Origin: Edaphochlamys debaryana
Lineage: Eukaryota; Chlorophyta; Chlorophyceae; Chlamydomonadales
Assembly (NCBI GenBank): GCA_016858145.1
Contig: JAEHOE010000009.1
Location: 1,612,001 to 1,676,000 of the forward strand
Length of the DNA: 64,000 nucleotides
Reading direction: 5' to 3'
Position 1 is the first letter of the stretch; each line of letters starts with the position of its first letter. The position numbers were made by a program, and so were the translations under genes. The notes under the pieces were generated by a model, which had not been told where the DNA came from, made no database searches, and saw only the letters and a list, made by a program, of their open reading frames with translations. Of the stretch, positions 9,728 to 20,759 are shown piece after piece.

Positions 9728-12700
9728 ATGTCAGACCCGACGACATCCCCAGCCCAGGTCGATGTCGAGGTCGGGGATGCTAGCAAGGCCCCGATCATCG
9801 GCGGCGCGGCGCCAGTCACGGTGAACGCGACCATGGACAGCGAGCGGATCGCGGCCGCTCGCGCCAAGGTCGAGATCGCGCGCGCCAAGCTGGAGGCGGC
9901 CCAGGAGAAGGCGGAGGGCATGGTCAAGAAGCCCACGCCCGACGAGGCCGCTGCCGCTGCCAAGAAGAAGAAGCGCAACATTATCATCGCGGTCTGCATC
10001 TTCCTGGTGATCGGCATCGGCATCGGTGTCGGTGTCGGCGTGGGCGTTGGCACCAAGAAGAGCAGCAGCCCCGCTCCCGTCGCCATTCCCGTCTACTCCG
10101 TCGTCAGCCTTGGCGCCGGTGTCACCGGGAAGACATACTTCATCCAGGCTGAGAAGGTGCGGGAAGCTACCAGCAGAGTGGAATGCGCCTTAGCAAGGGT
10201 GCGGGGCGTGGCGGAGTAAGGCGCGCCTGCGGATGCCGCCACCCCCCGCACCCGCCCTTCCAAGCCCTGACACTACACTGCATCTGTGCTGCTACTCACC
10301 CTTATACCCTCTTCTTACGCGTTCCTATCCTCTGCATCCTCACAGGGTAAATGGGACTATGCACCCAAGAAGAAGAACATGTGCTACAACGACCAAATGG
10401 CCGCCATGTTTATGCCCCCGGGAACCGACCGCGTGGGCGGCGTCTTCGTCAAGGCGCGCTACGCCGAGTACAAGGACAGCTCCTTCACGGTGAGCGGTTG
10501 GTGGTTGGCAGTTGGCGGTTGGTTGGTAGTTTGCAGTTGGTTGCTACGGTGGTTGAGAGCCCTTCCCAGCCTGGCCGCAGAGGCTCAAAGGCTGTACCGT
10601 GCCTTTCCGTCCCGCTTCCCTCACCACACCCCCAGACGCCCGTGGCCCGCCCCGCCGAGTGGTTCCACCTCGGCAACGTCGGGCCCGTCATGAACGCGGC
10701 CGTTGGTGACGTCATCCGCGTCGTGTTCCGCAACAACCTCACCTTCCCAGTCAACCTCGCGCCCGCTGGCGGTCTGGTCGCATGGGACTCCGCCAGCAAC
10801 ACGCTGCTCAAGAGCTACCGCGTTGCGCCCGTCAAGCCCGGGCAGACGGTCACCTACTTGTGGCGCGTGCCCCCGGAGGCCGGGCCCGTGGCCAACTCGA
10901 CTGTGTCGTCTCGCATGTGGCTGTGAGTGGGCGCGGGGCTATGTGGGCCTGGGCCTGGGTTTGGGCCTGGGCCTGGGGCTGGGCCTGGGCGGGGGACTGG
11001 GCCCGTGGCTAACTCGACCGTGTCGTCTCGCATGTGGCTGTGAGAGGGCGCCCGGGGCCGAGTGCGAAGGGAAGGATTTGGGTTGCTTGTGGGACTCTTG
11101 GGTTGGTGCTGGGGGCTGGAGGCTGGGGCTACCCACGTTTGCTCATCCCCCGCCGTCCGCCCCCAACCCGCGGACCTCCTCCTCCCCCCCTCCCCCATTA
11201 CAAGTCCACCGTCGACCCCACCGCTCCTCAGGATCCCGGAACACAGCCCTGGATCCCGGATTCCCCTTGATCCTCCCTCCCCTCCTCCCCTTGTTTGCCC
11301 CTCAGCTACAAGTCCACCGTCGACCCCACGGCCCACGACAACGCCGGCCTGATTGGACCCATCATCGTGACCACCGCAGAGAACGCCAACGCCGCCACCC
11401 GCCGCGCCAAGGACGTGGACCGGGAGGTGGTGGCAATCTTCCAGGTGGGGGCGGAGGGGGGTTTGAGGAGTGGGGCGTGTGTGTTTTGGCACGGCGTGTT
11501 CAGGCCCATCCCTGTGGAGCGCTAGACTGCTGCTCAAGCCCTTCGCCTCCACGCCTTTCCCCTGACTCGCAGATTGTCCAGGAGAAGGCCAGCCCCTTCC
11601 TGTACGAGAACGATCAGAACCAGACCTCTGGTGGGGCGGGCTTGATGGGCTTTGAGATTGTTATTTGCGTGTGCTAGCTTGATCGACCGGGGCGAGGCCC
11701 CTGCATCGGAGCCCAATCCCCAAGCACCGATCGCCGTACTGAGGTGTCATGCTCGTCCCTTTCTCGTCCCAACCGCTGCAGGCACGTCGTTCACCAAGAT
11801 GGCCATCAACGGCTACACGTGGTGCAACATGGATCCCTCGGCCCTCACCTTCAACACCAGCCAGAAGATCCGCTGGCACATTGGATCCGTGGGATCCATC
11901 GATTCGATCCACAACTACCACTGGCACGGACACGTGGTCGAGGTGAGGGGTGCCAACCGCCAACTGTAGTACGCCATCTTTTGTACCGCTCGCGCCCTCC
12001 GCCGCCACAATCCTTCCGCCGCGACGCTGTTAGCCCCCTAACCACCATCTTCCAACCGCTCCACCCGCAGCTCAACGGCCATCACGTGGACCAGTTCACG
12101 GGCATCCCCGCCGCCACCTACTCGGTGAGTGGGGGAAGGCGCTGGCGAGGAGGTCCCATCTCGGGTTGGGCACACCATCCAGCGGAGGCGCCACACACTG
12201 CCATTCCCCTCTGGACCCGACCCCCTTCTCCTGTCTCGTTCTGCCCCCCACGGCCCCCAACCGCCATGCATCAACCTTGCAGTCATCTCTCACTCGGTCT
12301 TCTAAACAAGAAATCGACACCCCAACCAACCTCAACCGCAGGTCAACATGGTGACGGACGAGCCAGGCACGTGGATGTTCCACTGCCACGTCAACTTCCA
12401 CATGGACGGCGGCATGGTCAACCTGTACCGCGTCGTTGGTGAGTCATGCCGGTACATCTGCCGTATGGTACGGCTGCCTGGGCTGCTCCCTCCTTTGGTG
12501 CCCATGGCCTCCGTCTCCGCCCCTGCCCCTTCTCCTGCCTCTCACGCTTGCCTCATGCCTATCCCTCTGCCCCCCCCCCCCCACAGGCCCCCCTGCGCCC
12601 CTGCCGGTGGGCGGCATGGTCCGCACGTATTACGTAAAGGCGGAGGAGATCGAGTGGTCGTACACGGGCCCCAACAACGAGGAGCGCTGCATGTGGGTCG

Positions 12701-15700
12701 GGCTGGATTCTGGATCTCAGATCAAGCCAGGCAACGTGCTTTAGCTAGTGTGGTGCTTCTGGCATGAATATGTCTGCTCTGTCAGCTTTGTGTGGCGCCC
12801 AGCTGTGCTCCCATGCGTTGCTAAGCAACCAACTTTCAACTCTGCTTGTGCCTTGTGGGCTTGCCGACCTTCCCCCCCGCAGGATCCCGGCTGGCCAATT
12901 CGTGGCTGACCCACCCGAGGAGGATGCTGTGGAGGGCAACCAGTTCGTCAACGGCCCCTCCGTCGATCCCGTCCGCCTCGGCCCCACCTACACCAAGACC
13001 ATCTTCAGGTGCGTGCCTCGGCCACAGGGTTTCCCCTTTTTGAACCGCGTCCAGCGCCGCCATCCAGATGCTACGGTACCATCTTTGGCCCGACCGGAAT
13101 CCCCCGATGGCCGTTGCCTACCCCTTGCTTGCACCCGCCTCCTCCCACACGCGCTGTTTCCCCCACCGCACCCCACCTAACCACCCCACCCCCGACAGGG
13201 AGTACACGGATGCCTCCTTCACCACGATCAAGCCCCGCCCCGCTGAGGACGCCTACCTGGGCTACGTTGGCCCCATCATGCGTGCCACCATTGGCGATAC
13301 CATCAAGGTCCGTGCCAGGGACAGTCCGTCCAACTGCCAGTTGGTTATTGGTTGCTCGCGTGAAGGCTCGGCCGAATGGGTGGCGTGTATTTAGGAGGCA
13401 TGGGGAGGGCACAGGAAACTCTCTTGCCCCCCTTGCCGTGTGTCCAGGGCTGCTCGTGGCCCCTTGCCGTGTGTGTATGCGTGCCCGCTTACCCCTCTTC
13501 TTTCCCCCCCCCGTCCCCTCCAACCCAGATCGTTCTCCGCAACGAGGCCAAGATGAATGTGTCGATGCACCCCCACGGCGTGCGCTACTCCAAGTCTAGC
13601 GAGGGCACCCTGTACGAGGACTACACAACCGCCGCCGACAAGGGCGACGACATCGTACAGCCCGGCACCGAGTACACGTACACGTGGCTGGTGAGAGCGG
13701 TTGGCGGTTGATCTGTGGGGCGGTTGGACCCGGAGCCGGTTGGACCCGAGAGGTCAAGCCGACGCCGCTTGCTCGGTTGCCGATCGCCCTGCACGGCTGC
13801 ACCCCATGAGCTGCATCTCCAGCCTCACATGGAATGGATGACTGATGATGACTCATGCGTGCCCCTCCAAACGTGTCTTGGCCCCACGTGCAGGTGCCCG
13901 AGCGCTCCGGCCCCGGCCCCGCCGACCCCGACTCCATGTTCTGGATGTACCACTCGCACCTGGACGAGACCGCCGACACGTACGCCGGCCTGCTGGGCGC
14001 CGTCGTGGTTACGCCGCGCGGTGAGCGCCTGTTGCTTGGGGCCGAGAGGAGTGGGGGCCCATGGGGGGCGCGGATGGGTGCAGTACCAGGCCTTCCCTCG
14101 GCCTCGGGCCTCGCGCCGCCCGCGCCGGCCTGGACCTGCCAAGCCCTTACCACCCCGCTCGCTGCCCTGCCGTTGTTTCTACCCCCCAGACAAGATTGTG
14201 TCCATGGAGGACCCCCGGCCCAAGGTTGGTGACCCAGGCGCTTCGTGCACCTATCCTGCATCTCTAGCACAACATATCTAGCTATCTAAATAGCTGTCTG
14301 TTGCTTTATAAGCATATCTAAGTATTTGATGGCTAACTATTATATGTGTTGTTCTGTCGAAACCCCAAGGACGTGGACCGCGAGCTCATCATCTTCTTCA
14401 ACGTCGTGGACGAGGCCCAGAGCTCCAACTTCAGGGTGAGCCCGGACGTAAAGCGGAATGGGTTGTTGCGGAGGGCTCGCCCTCGCCCGGGTTGTGGCGG
14501 CGTCCCCGCAAGCCACGGACCTTGCTCTGACGCTGAGTTCCATCCTCCGGCCCCTGCACCCCCGTTGCCCCACAGTACAACCTGGAGACTAAGCTCGGCG
14601 ACAATGGCGTCACCGCTGCGGCCGTGTTTGAGAACGCCACCACGCTGCTGGCGCTGCGCTCCGACCCCGACTTCGCGGTGCGTGCTGCTCCGTGCTGTAT
14701 GCTGCGCCGTGCTGTGCCGCGCTGTGGCGTGCTGTGTGCCGCGCTGTGCTGTGGCGTGCTACGGCGTGCCGTTCTAGCCGTGCTTCTTGTGTACGGTACC
14801 GGTACCTGCTTGGCGTGACCTGGTCCTCCTGGCCCCACCTCAAAACCCACCCCGAACCCCCTTTGCCTGTGTCTGCGCCCTCTTGCCTCCACCCCCCAGG
14901 AGCACATGCTCAAGCACGCCATCAACGGCTACATGTTCTGCAACATGCCCGAGCTCAACTACACTCAGGGCGACAAGGTGGGGGAGGAGGAGGGGGGTTG
15001 GAGGCAAAGGACATCGGCAGTGCGGGGCTTGTTGTGCGAGGGCCTGGCCTCCTCTTCTCCCCCTTTCCCCTGATCCCTCTCCCCCGGCCCCTCTCCTTCC
15101 TCTCCCCCCTGTCAGGTCCGCCTGTACGTCATGGTGCTGGGCACCGTTGAGGACATGCACACGCCTAACCTCAACGGCCCCTCCATCACATACAACAACC
15201 AGCAGACGGACGCATTCCAGATGGCGCCCGGAGGCATGGCGACCGCTGACGTGGTCATGACTCAGCCAGGTACGACATCGGATTTGTGACCGGGCCGGAC
15301 CGGAAGGGGCCCGACTTCGACCTCGCCTGACGCTTCTGCCTGCTCCGAAGACATGAGGTCCAACCATCTTGCACCCGTCCCCTCGTGGCCTCCGCCCTGA
15401 CACGAACCCTCTCCCCCTCCGCCCCCCCCCCGGCCCCCCAGGCTCCCACTTCATTGAGTGCCGCGTGGCCGACCACGTGGCCTCGGGCATGCGCGCATGG
15501 TACCACGTGGAGCCCAGCACCCGCGTGCTCGCCACCAAGCCCACGGGGGTCGAGCGGGTCATGTACATCCAGGCCGAGCCCGTGTACTGGGACTACGCGC
15601 CCAACGGCTACCAGAAGTGAGTCACGGTTTTACATCGGGTTTTGTGTCCGGTCCGGGCTTGGGGCTGGAGTCCGGGTTCGGGTTGGGGTCCGGGTCCGGG

Positions 15701-18130
15701 TCCGGTCAGCCTCCGGCTGTACGCGCGCCGCGTGCGCCTGCCTGTCAAGAGGACCTGCTCGTCCCAACTGATCGCTCGTCCAACCGCCGTTCCCCGCTCG
15801 TCCCAACCGCCGCGCAGCTGCACCAACATGGACCTCCGCTTCAGTGCCTCCCAGTACCTGCGCCGTACGGCAACCACCATTGGCTCGAAGTACCAGAAGG
15901 CCGTGTACAGGTGGGGCTTCCTACCACTCGTACTTCACTTCCGTCTCCGTCTTCCTTGCGCCGGCCTAAACTAACCTGACGGTATCTGTGAAAGGGCCGC
16001 GTGGTCCGCTCTTCCTCTCTTCATGCGCCTGCCCTCCTCGCGTACCCTTGCCCCTTCCCTCGCTTACAGGGAGTACACGGATGCCACCTTCAAGACCCGC
16101 AAGGAGATCCCTCCCTACTACGGCATGATGGGACCCATGATCCTGGTCGAGGTGAGATCCAGTAAAGATCAGATCGGACGAGGGATCGTGTAACCTTGCT
16201 TCACTGAACAGATATGGGTTGGTCCGTTTCGCTGGTTGTACCACAGCGACCCTGCAGCACACCTGACCCCTCCTCCCTCCTCGTCCTCCCCCTCCCTCCC
16301 CCTGTCAGGTCGGCGACAAGCTGACGGTGCACTTCCGCAACGCCCTGGATGATCTGCCGGACGAGCCGCTCAACATCTCGCCCGGCGGCGGCCTGGTGCC
16401 CATTGGCGGCGATGGCGAGAACTGCGCCGAGGTGCTGGCCGGGAACACGTGCGTGTACCGCTGGCTGGTGCCCGACGTGGCCGGCCCCGGCAGCGGTGAG
16501 TAATGCTTGACCCGGCTGACGGTTGGCTCCTATGGAAGATGCTGCTCCACCATCCCTCCACCGTCCCCTCGCCCACTCTCTGACGAACCGGCGCCCATTC
16601 ACACGCGCGCGCCAACTCTCCCGTCCATTTCCCTGCCTCCCTCCCAGCCGACTTCAACACCGCCGTGTACGGCTACACGAGCACCGTCAAGGTCATCAAC
16701 TCGCCCCCCCTGGGCCTGGTCGGAGTGCTGGTGGTGGCGGCGCAGGGGGAGCTGGTGGACGGCCTGCCCAAGGGCGTGGACGCCATGATCCCCCTGTACT
16801 GGCAGGTGAGCCGGCGGGGAATCGGGGGAAACGGAGGGCGTTGTGGGGGGGCGTGGGTGTGTTTTGGCACGGCGCGTGGGGGCACGTGGGGTGGGGGGGA
16901 GGTGCCCAAGGGCTTGGACGAGGCGACATAGTCAACTCTTCAGCATCAGCGTTTACCCAACGTCCACCCTCCTCGCAATCCCTCCACACCCAACCCCCCA
17001 GGCGGTGAACGAGAACCTGTCCCCCTACATCGGCAAGTCTGCTGAGCTGGCGGGCATCAACCTGACGACCATCGAGGCCAGCGAGGACCTCACGGAGGAG
17101 TACGAGGTGGGTGGGCCCCGGGGGGCGGGGTGGGTTTAGGGTTTAAACTAAACTAAACTAAAACTACGAGGTGGGTTTAGGGTTTAAAACTAAACTAAAC
17201 CCTAACCCTAAACCCTAAACCCTAAAACCCCGGGGGGCGGGGTGGGCGAACGGGCGGGGTCTGAGCGGTGGCGTCTGGGCTTGTGACGCATGGTTCTTTG
17301 GTTGTGCAAGTCACTTGCGCTGATCTTGATCTGTGTTCGCACACACCGCATCTGTACTGCAGGAGGGCAACATCATGCGCTCCATCAACGGCTTCTCTTA
17401 CTGCAACATGCCCAAGCCCATCATCAAGAAGGGCAAGACCCTGCGTTGGGTGCTCGTGGCGTACGGTACCGAGGGCGACATGCACGCGCCGTACTTCCAG
17501 GGCCAGACGACCGTGGTGGGTCTGGGTCTGGGGCCCTCGTGGGCGGGTCGCGGGCTGGGTTTTTTAGGGTTTTAGGGTTTACAAGGCAGCGTGTCCTGCG
17601 CGGGGCTTGAGTTGGGCTCGAGAGGAGGTGCGACCTCGCAGCAGAAGCCGGCCCCGTCTATAACGTTTGCGACGAGTCCCTGCATTCCCCCGCTCAGCCG
17701 CCATTCCTGCCAACGCCTATCCTGGGTCCCACCCCACCCCCATCCCGCCCCAACCCCCACCCACCCCAGGTGGACCGCTCCGGCTACAACTCGTTGGCCT
17801 CCCTGATGCCCTCGGTCGCCCGCAACGCCGACATGATTGCCAGTGAGTAGATCCTGAACAGGACGCTGGATCTTGGGATCACACCGCCCATCACCGCAAT
17901 GATGACCGCTCGAGAGGCGGGATCGCTAGGATGCTGTGTACAGCGCTTTGCATGGTGACGGCTTCTCTGTAAGCAGGCCGAGCACGGCGGGTTTTGGGCT
18001 CCCTTTCAAACCTCGGTTGCCCCGTCCCTCCCGCTTCCGTTCAGGCGACGTGGGCACGTGGCTGCTGTACTGCGACGTACACGCCCACTTCGACTTCGGC
18101 ATGATGGCGCAGTTCACGATCACTGCCTAA
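9728..18130 (+). CDS. FOX1: Multicopper ferroxidase (FOX1-type, ceruloplasmin-like), 1181 aa, 27 exons
   Basis: Oxidises Fe(II) to Fe(III) at the plasma membrane for high-affinity iron uptake with an FTR permease. Exons: 9728-10156, 10346-10489, 10636-10922, 11306-11444, 11573-11630, 11782-11942, 12071-12124, 12342-12438, 12587-12692, 12883-13008, 13199-13307, 13529-13690, 13894-14020, 14190-14224, 14370-14435, 14576-14677, 14900-14977, 15116-15269, 15442-15616, 15818-15910, 16070-16151, 16309-16495, 16648-16805, 17002-17106, 17363-17515, 17770-17842, 18045-18130; all phases agree. Residues 37-65 are helical and charged; 84-108 is a membrane anchor (RNIIIAVCIFLVIGIG and following). Six cupredoxin domains follow. 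Type 1 copper ligands: domain 2 (H396, C439, H444, M449), domain 4 (H775, C818, H823, M828), domain 6 (H1119, C1163, H1168, M1173). Trinuclear ligands: H399, H401, H438, H440 and HPHGV 584-588, HSH 644-646. C. reinhardtii FOX1 is of similar size. Confidence 0.95.
10884..11305 (+). repeat. FOX1 intron 3 with copies of both flanking exon junctions
   Basis: The end of exon 3 with its GTGAG donor (10884-10928) recurs with two or three mismatches at 11001-11045. The start of exon 4 recurs at 11199-11221, but the AG acceptor before it is lost. Between the copies lies a GGGCCT-rich run (about 10940-10990). The first donor is taken as real because extending exon 3 to the copied donor would read into a TGA. 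Confidence 0.85.
14678..14780 (+). repeat. GTGCTGTG-type degenerate repeat in FOX1 intron 16
   Basis: Imperfect short-period repeats of the GTGCTGT / GCCGCGCTGTG type fill the first 100 bp of the intron. Confidence 0.6.
17132..17230. repeat. Interstitial telomere-like repeats in FOX1 intron 24
   Basis: Contains GGGTTTAGGGTTTAAA, several AAACTAAACT units, then CCCTAACCCTAAACCCTAAA continuing to CCCTAAAACCCC. These match plant-type TTTAGGG telomere units and TTTTAGGG variants, present in both orientations. Confidence 0.8.
17558..17582 (+). repeat. Short telomere-like repeat in FOX1 intron 25
   Basis: GGGTTTTTTAGGGTTTTAGG followed by GTTTAC: two or three degenerate TTTTAGGG units, close to the larger block in the previous intron. 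Confidence 0.65.
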
Positions 18131-19250
18131 GCCGTACCGTACGGCTGCATGTGTGCAGCAGCTACGGCAGCTGGTCCCGTGGTCACAAGATGACGTGAAC
18201 GTTCCTGGCGCGGTCAGGGCCCCGGAGCACACGCTACCGTGATAAGTGACGTCTGCGCACTGACGCTGACGTGGGCCGGATGAGTCAACCGCTCATCCGA
18301 GCACGTGTGCCCGGGCCGGGCCCGGCTGGGCCCAGGGCCTGTCGTCCGAGGCGGGGCCTGCATGTTGTGTCAGGGGTCCAGTTGGTCTTCCGCAGGCTGG
18401 CTGACCCTCTCTTGTGCTTTTGCTGTGATCAATTGCGTCCAATTTGAAACCCCAATCCCAGAACGTGTGTTGTACATAGCTCGTGTGACCTTGATGTGTG
18501 CGTCCGCTGGGCACGGCGCAACCGCCAGTCGGTACGGGACACTCAACCTTCTGCATGGCGAGGGCGTAGCGGGTAGGCGAGACGGCAGGGACGGACTGTG
18601 GCATGGATATCAAGATCCCACTCGGGGACTCACAGGGTTTCCGGACCAGGCGCTTTACCCTTTCCGAGACGGTAACCCGTCAAAGCGAACGGAGGCGCAG
18701 GGCACCAGCGCTGACGCATTTGCGGATGCACGTCGGTGCTGTGGGCTGGTACGTTTGACCGTGGTGGGAGGCAGTTGTTTGCAGCTCTCACCCCTTCCCC
18801 CGTACGCCCCGCGATCGGGTGCCCTAACCCTGACCAGCCCCTATGCGGGGGGCAGTATAAGCGCACTCCCCTGTGCGATGTCGTTCTTATGTGTGTGGCG
18901 TGCCTCGGCTTTGCGTGTATGCGACGAGGCGGCCCGTGTGTAGTCTGTGAGTCGCCCTATGGCGCCGTGAGTTTGTATGTTTTTTTGTGTGTGTGGAGCA
19001 GCATGGGGGGCCTCCGTTGGCCCAGGCGGATGTGCTGAATGCAGAAGAAGCGTGCTACATGTTTGGGGCTGCAGCTCGTGTTATGAGCACACCTGTGTCA
19101 AGTAACTTGTGGCAAGCAGGGGCCACAGGGTCGCACATGTGCAGGCGCACGGGCTTTGCCCATGGGCCGCCAGGACTTGAAAGGTCCGGGTGAATTTGGT
19201 GGGTAGCCTGGCTGGAGGGCCTGCGCGGCCTTGTAAGAGCGTGAGCGGTG
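18131..19250 (+). other. Probable FOX1 3' UTR
   Basis: No coding frame with support. The first TGTAA after the FOX1 stop is 1.1 kb downstream. Confidence 0.5.
19232..19236 (+). terminator. TGTAA polyadenylation signal of FOX1
   Basis: First TGTAA after the FOX1 stop codon, 260 bp upstream of the TATA box of the next gene. Confidence 0.5.
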
Positions 19251-19493
19251 TCCGCCTGGGCCTACCCTGGCCCTTCTAGGGTCTGCCTCCCACCGAGCGC
19301 CTCGGGGACCCAACGCTGGGCGAGCGGTGTCCGCTTCGCAGATCGGGGGTTCTGTGCTCGCAGGGGCCGTGCAGCGAGAGGAGATGGCGGGGTGCCAGCA
19401 ATGTGCATGGCCCAGTCAGGCGGGCAGGGGTGGGGAGGCGGGGGTTTTGCATCAAGCGGAAGCGGTACTGTACGCTCTGCTCGGCAGTTCGCG

Positions 19494-19501
19494 TATAAAT
19501 A
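19494..19501 (+). promoter_or_regulatory. TATA box (TATAAATA)
   Basis: A clean TATAAATA in GC-rich surroundings, 115 bp upstream of the ATG at 19609. This is the only strong TATA box I see in a plausible promoter position in the window. Confidence 0.6.
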
Positions 19502-19608
19502 CAAGACGCGCGAGTCACTGCGAGCCTAGCCTGCAACGCAGCAGCAGAGTTACTTGCACTCGGCAGCACAAAACGTCTGTCAACGCCGTCGCTGGCATAC
19601 GCGCGCCC

Positions 19609-20759
19609 ATGAGCCTCAATACGAGAGACTCGGAGATGGAGGCATTCAAGAAGCTGATGCTGAGACCGATGGTAATCGACTTCGCGGCAAAGTTCATTGA
19701 AAGGGTTGTCTTGGGCAAGGGCCGCGACACCGCGGCGTCCAGCGACAGAGGCTGGATTAAAGACCTCCTTGCTGACGGGGAAACGGGAATGGCGCAGCTG
19801 GTTGAGATTGTCACCTCGGCGGCCAAGCTGGACTGCACGGTCACGGACTTCGCCGACCTCGTGGCTGACAACTACAGTCTGTGCAACGGTGAGCAATGCT
19901 GCGGTTGTGCACGGTTTTGCTCAGGGGGCGGCGGGGGCTGGCGACTAGGCGGAGGCGACACGGGACGCAACCGCACCGACCCTGCGAGTGCGGGGCAAGT
20001 GCGGGGTAAGCCGGCAAGCCTAGCTCACCAATCAGTTGCCCTCACCTCTCCGCCTCCCGCCTGTTTCTGTGTGGGCATAGAAGACATCCCTGTGTGGGGA
20101 AGACGGTGCCGTGTGGACTCTCAACTCGGGAGCTTAACCCACCTCTGCCCTCCTGGTCATGGAAGGCAGGGCAAAGGGCGGGCCTCTCGCCTGAACCTGT
20201 GAGGGGAAGACGGGTCCATGTGAACGCTCGACTCGGGCCGTCAAAGCTCTGCCCCCCTTTGCATCACGCAGACCAACAGCGCGCCCTGCAGGACGAGAAC
20301 CTCATCAGCAAGGCCAAGAGCCTGCGGGCCGCCGGCGCGACTGACCTGCTCTGCGACGAGCTACCCTGGCAGTGCAGCATCATCAACAACATCGAAAAGA
20401 TCCTTGCTTGCCTCGAGGATGCAACCGATGCAACCGAAGGCAAGTACGGCAGGGTGGGCGTGAGCCTTGACGCTAGCTGGGAGGCCTCGCGGGCTATGCC
20501 TCTCCCCTGCCTTTATTTCCCACACATGCCCCGGCCCTCCCCTGCTCCGCACCTCCCATGCTTCGGACCTGCCCTGGGATGCCCCCTACCTAGACCTCTG
20601 CCCTCCCCTGCCTCGCCCCACCCCGTGGGAGGCCTAGCAGGCATAGCCTCCTCCCGGCCCGACCCTCCCCTGCCCTGGCCACGCTTTCTTGCCCCTTCCC
20701 TGCATTACGCTGGGCCCTCACGTGCCCCTCCCCTCCCACACCCCGCCGATGCAGCATGA
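19609..20759 (+). CDS. Small helical orphan protein, about 150 aa, three exons
   Basis: Exon 1 is 19609-19888 (GTGAG donor, phase 1) and exon 2 is 20272-20439. The second intron is best read as a GC-AG intron: the donor is G|GCAAGT at 20440, the near-perfect GC-donor consensus, and the acceptor is GCAG at 20754, giving a stop TGA at 20757-20759. The pyrimidine-rich sequence 20500-20750 looks like intron; if retained, the frame stays open and reaches the same TGA, because 315 nt is divisible by three. A GTGGGC donor at 20454 is a third option and would extend the protein. The product is soluble and mostly helical (EAFKKLMLRPMVIDFAAKFI..., then DQQRALQDENLISKAKSLRA) with six cysteines. I recognise no family. 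The TATA box suggests a regulated or strongly expressed gene. Confidence 0.6.
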
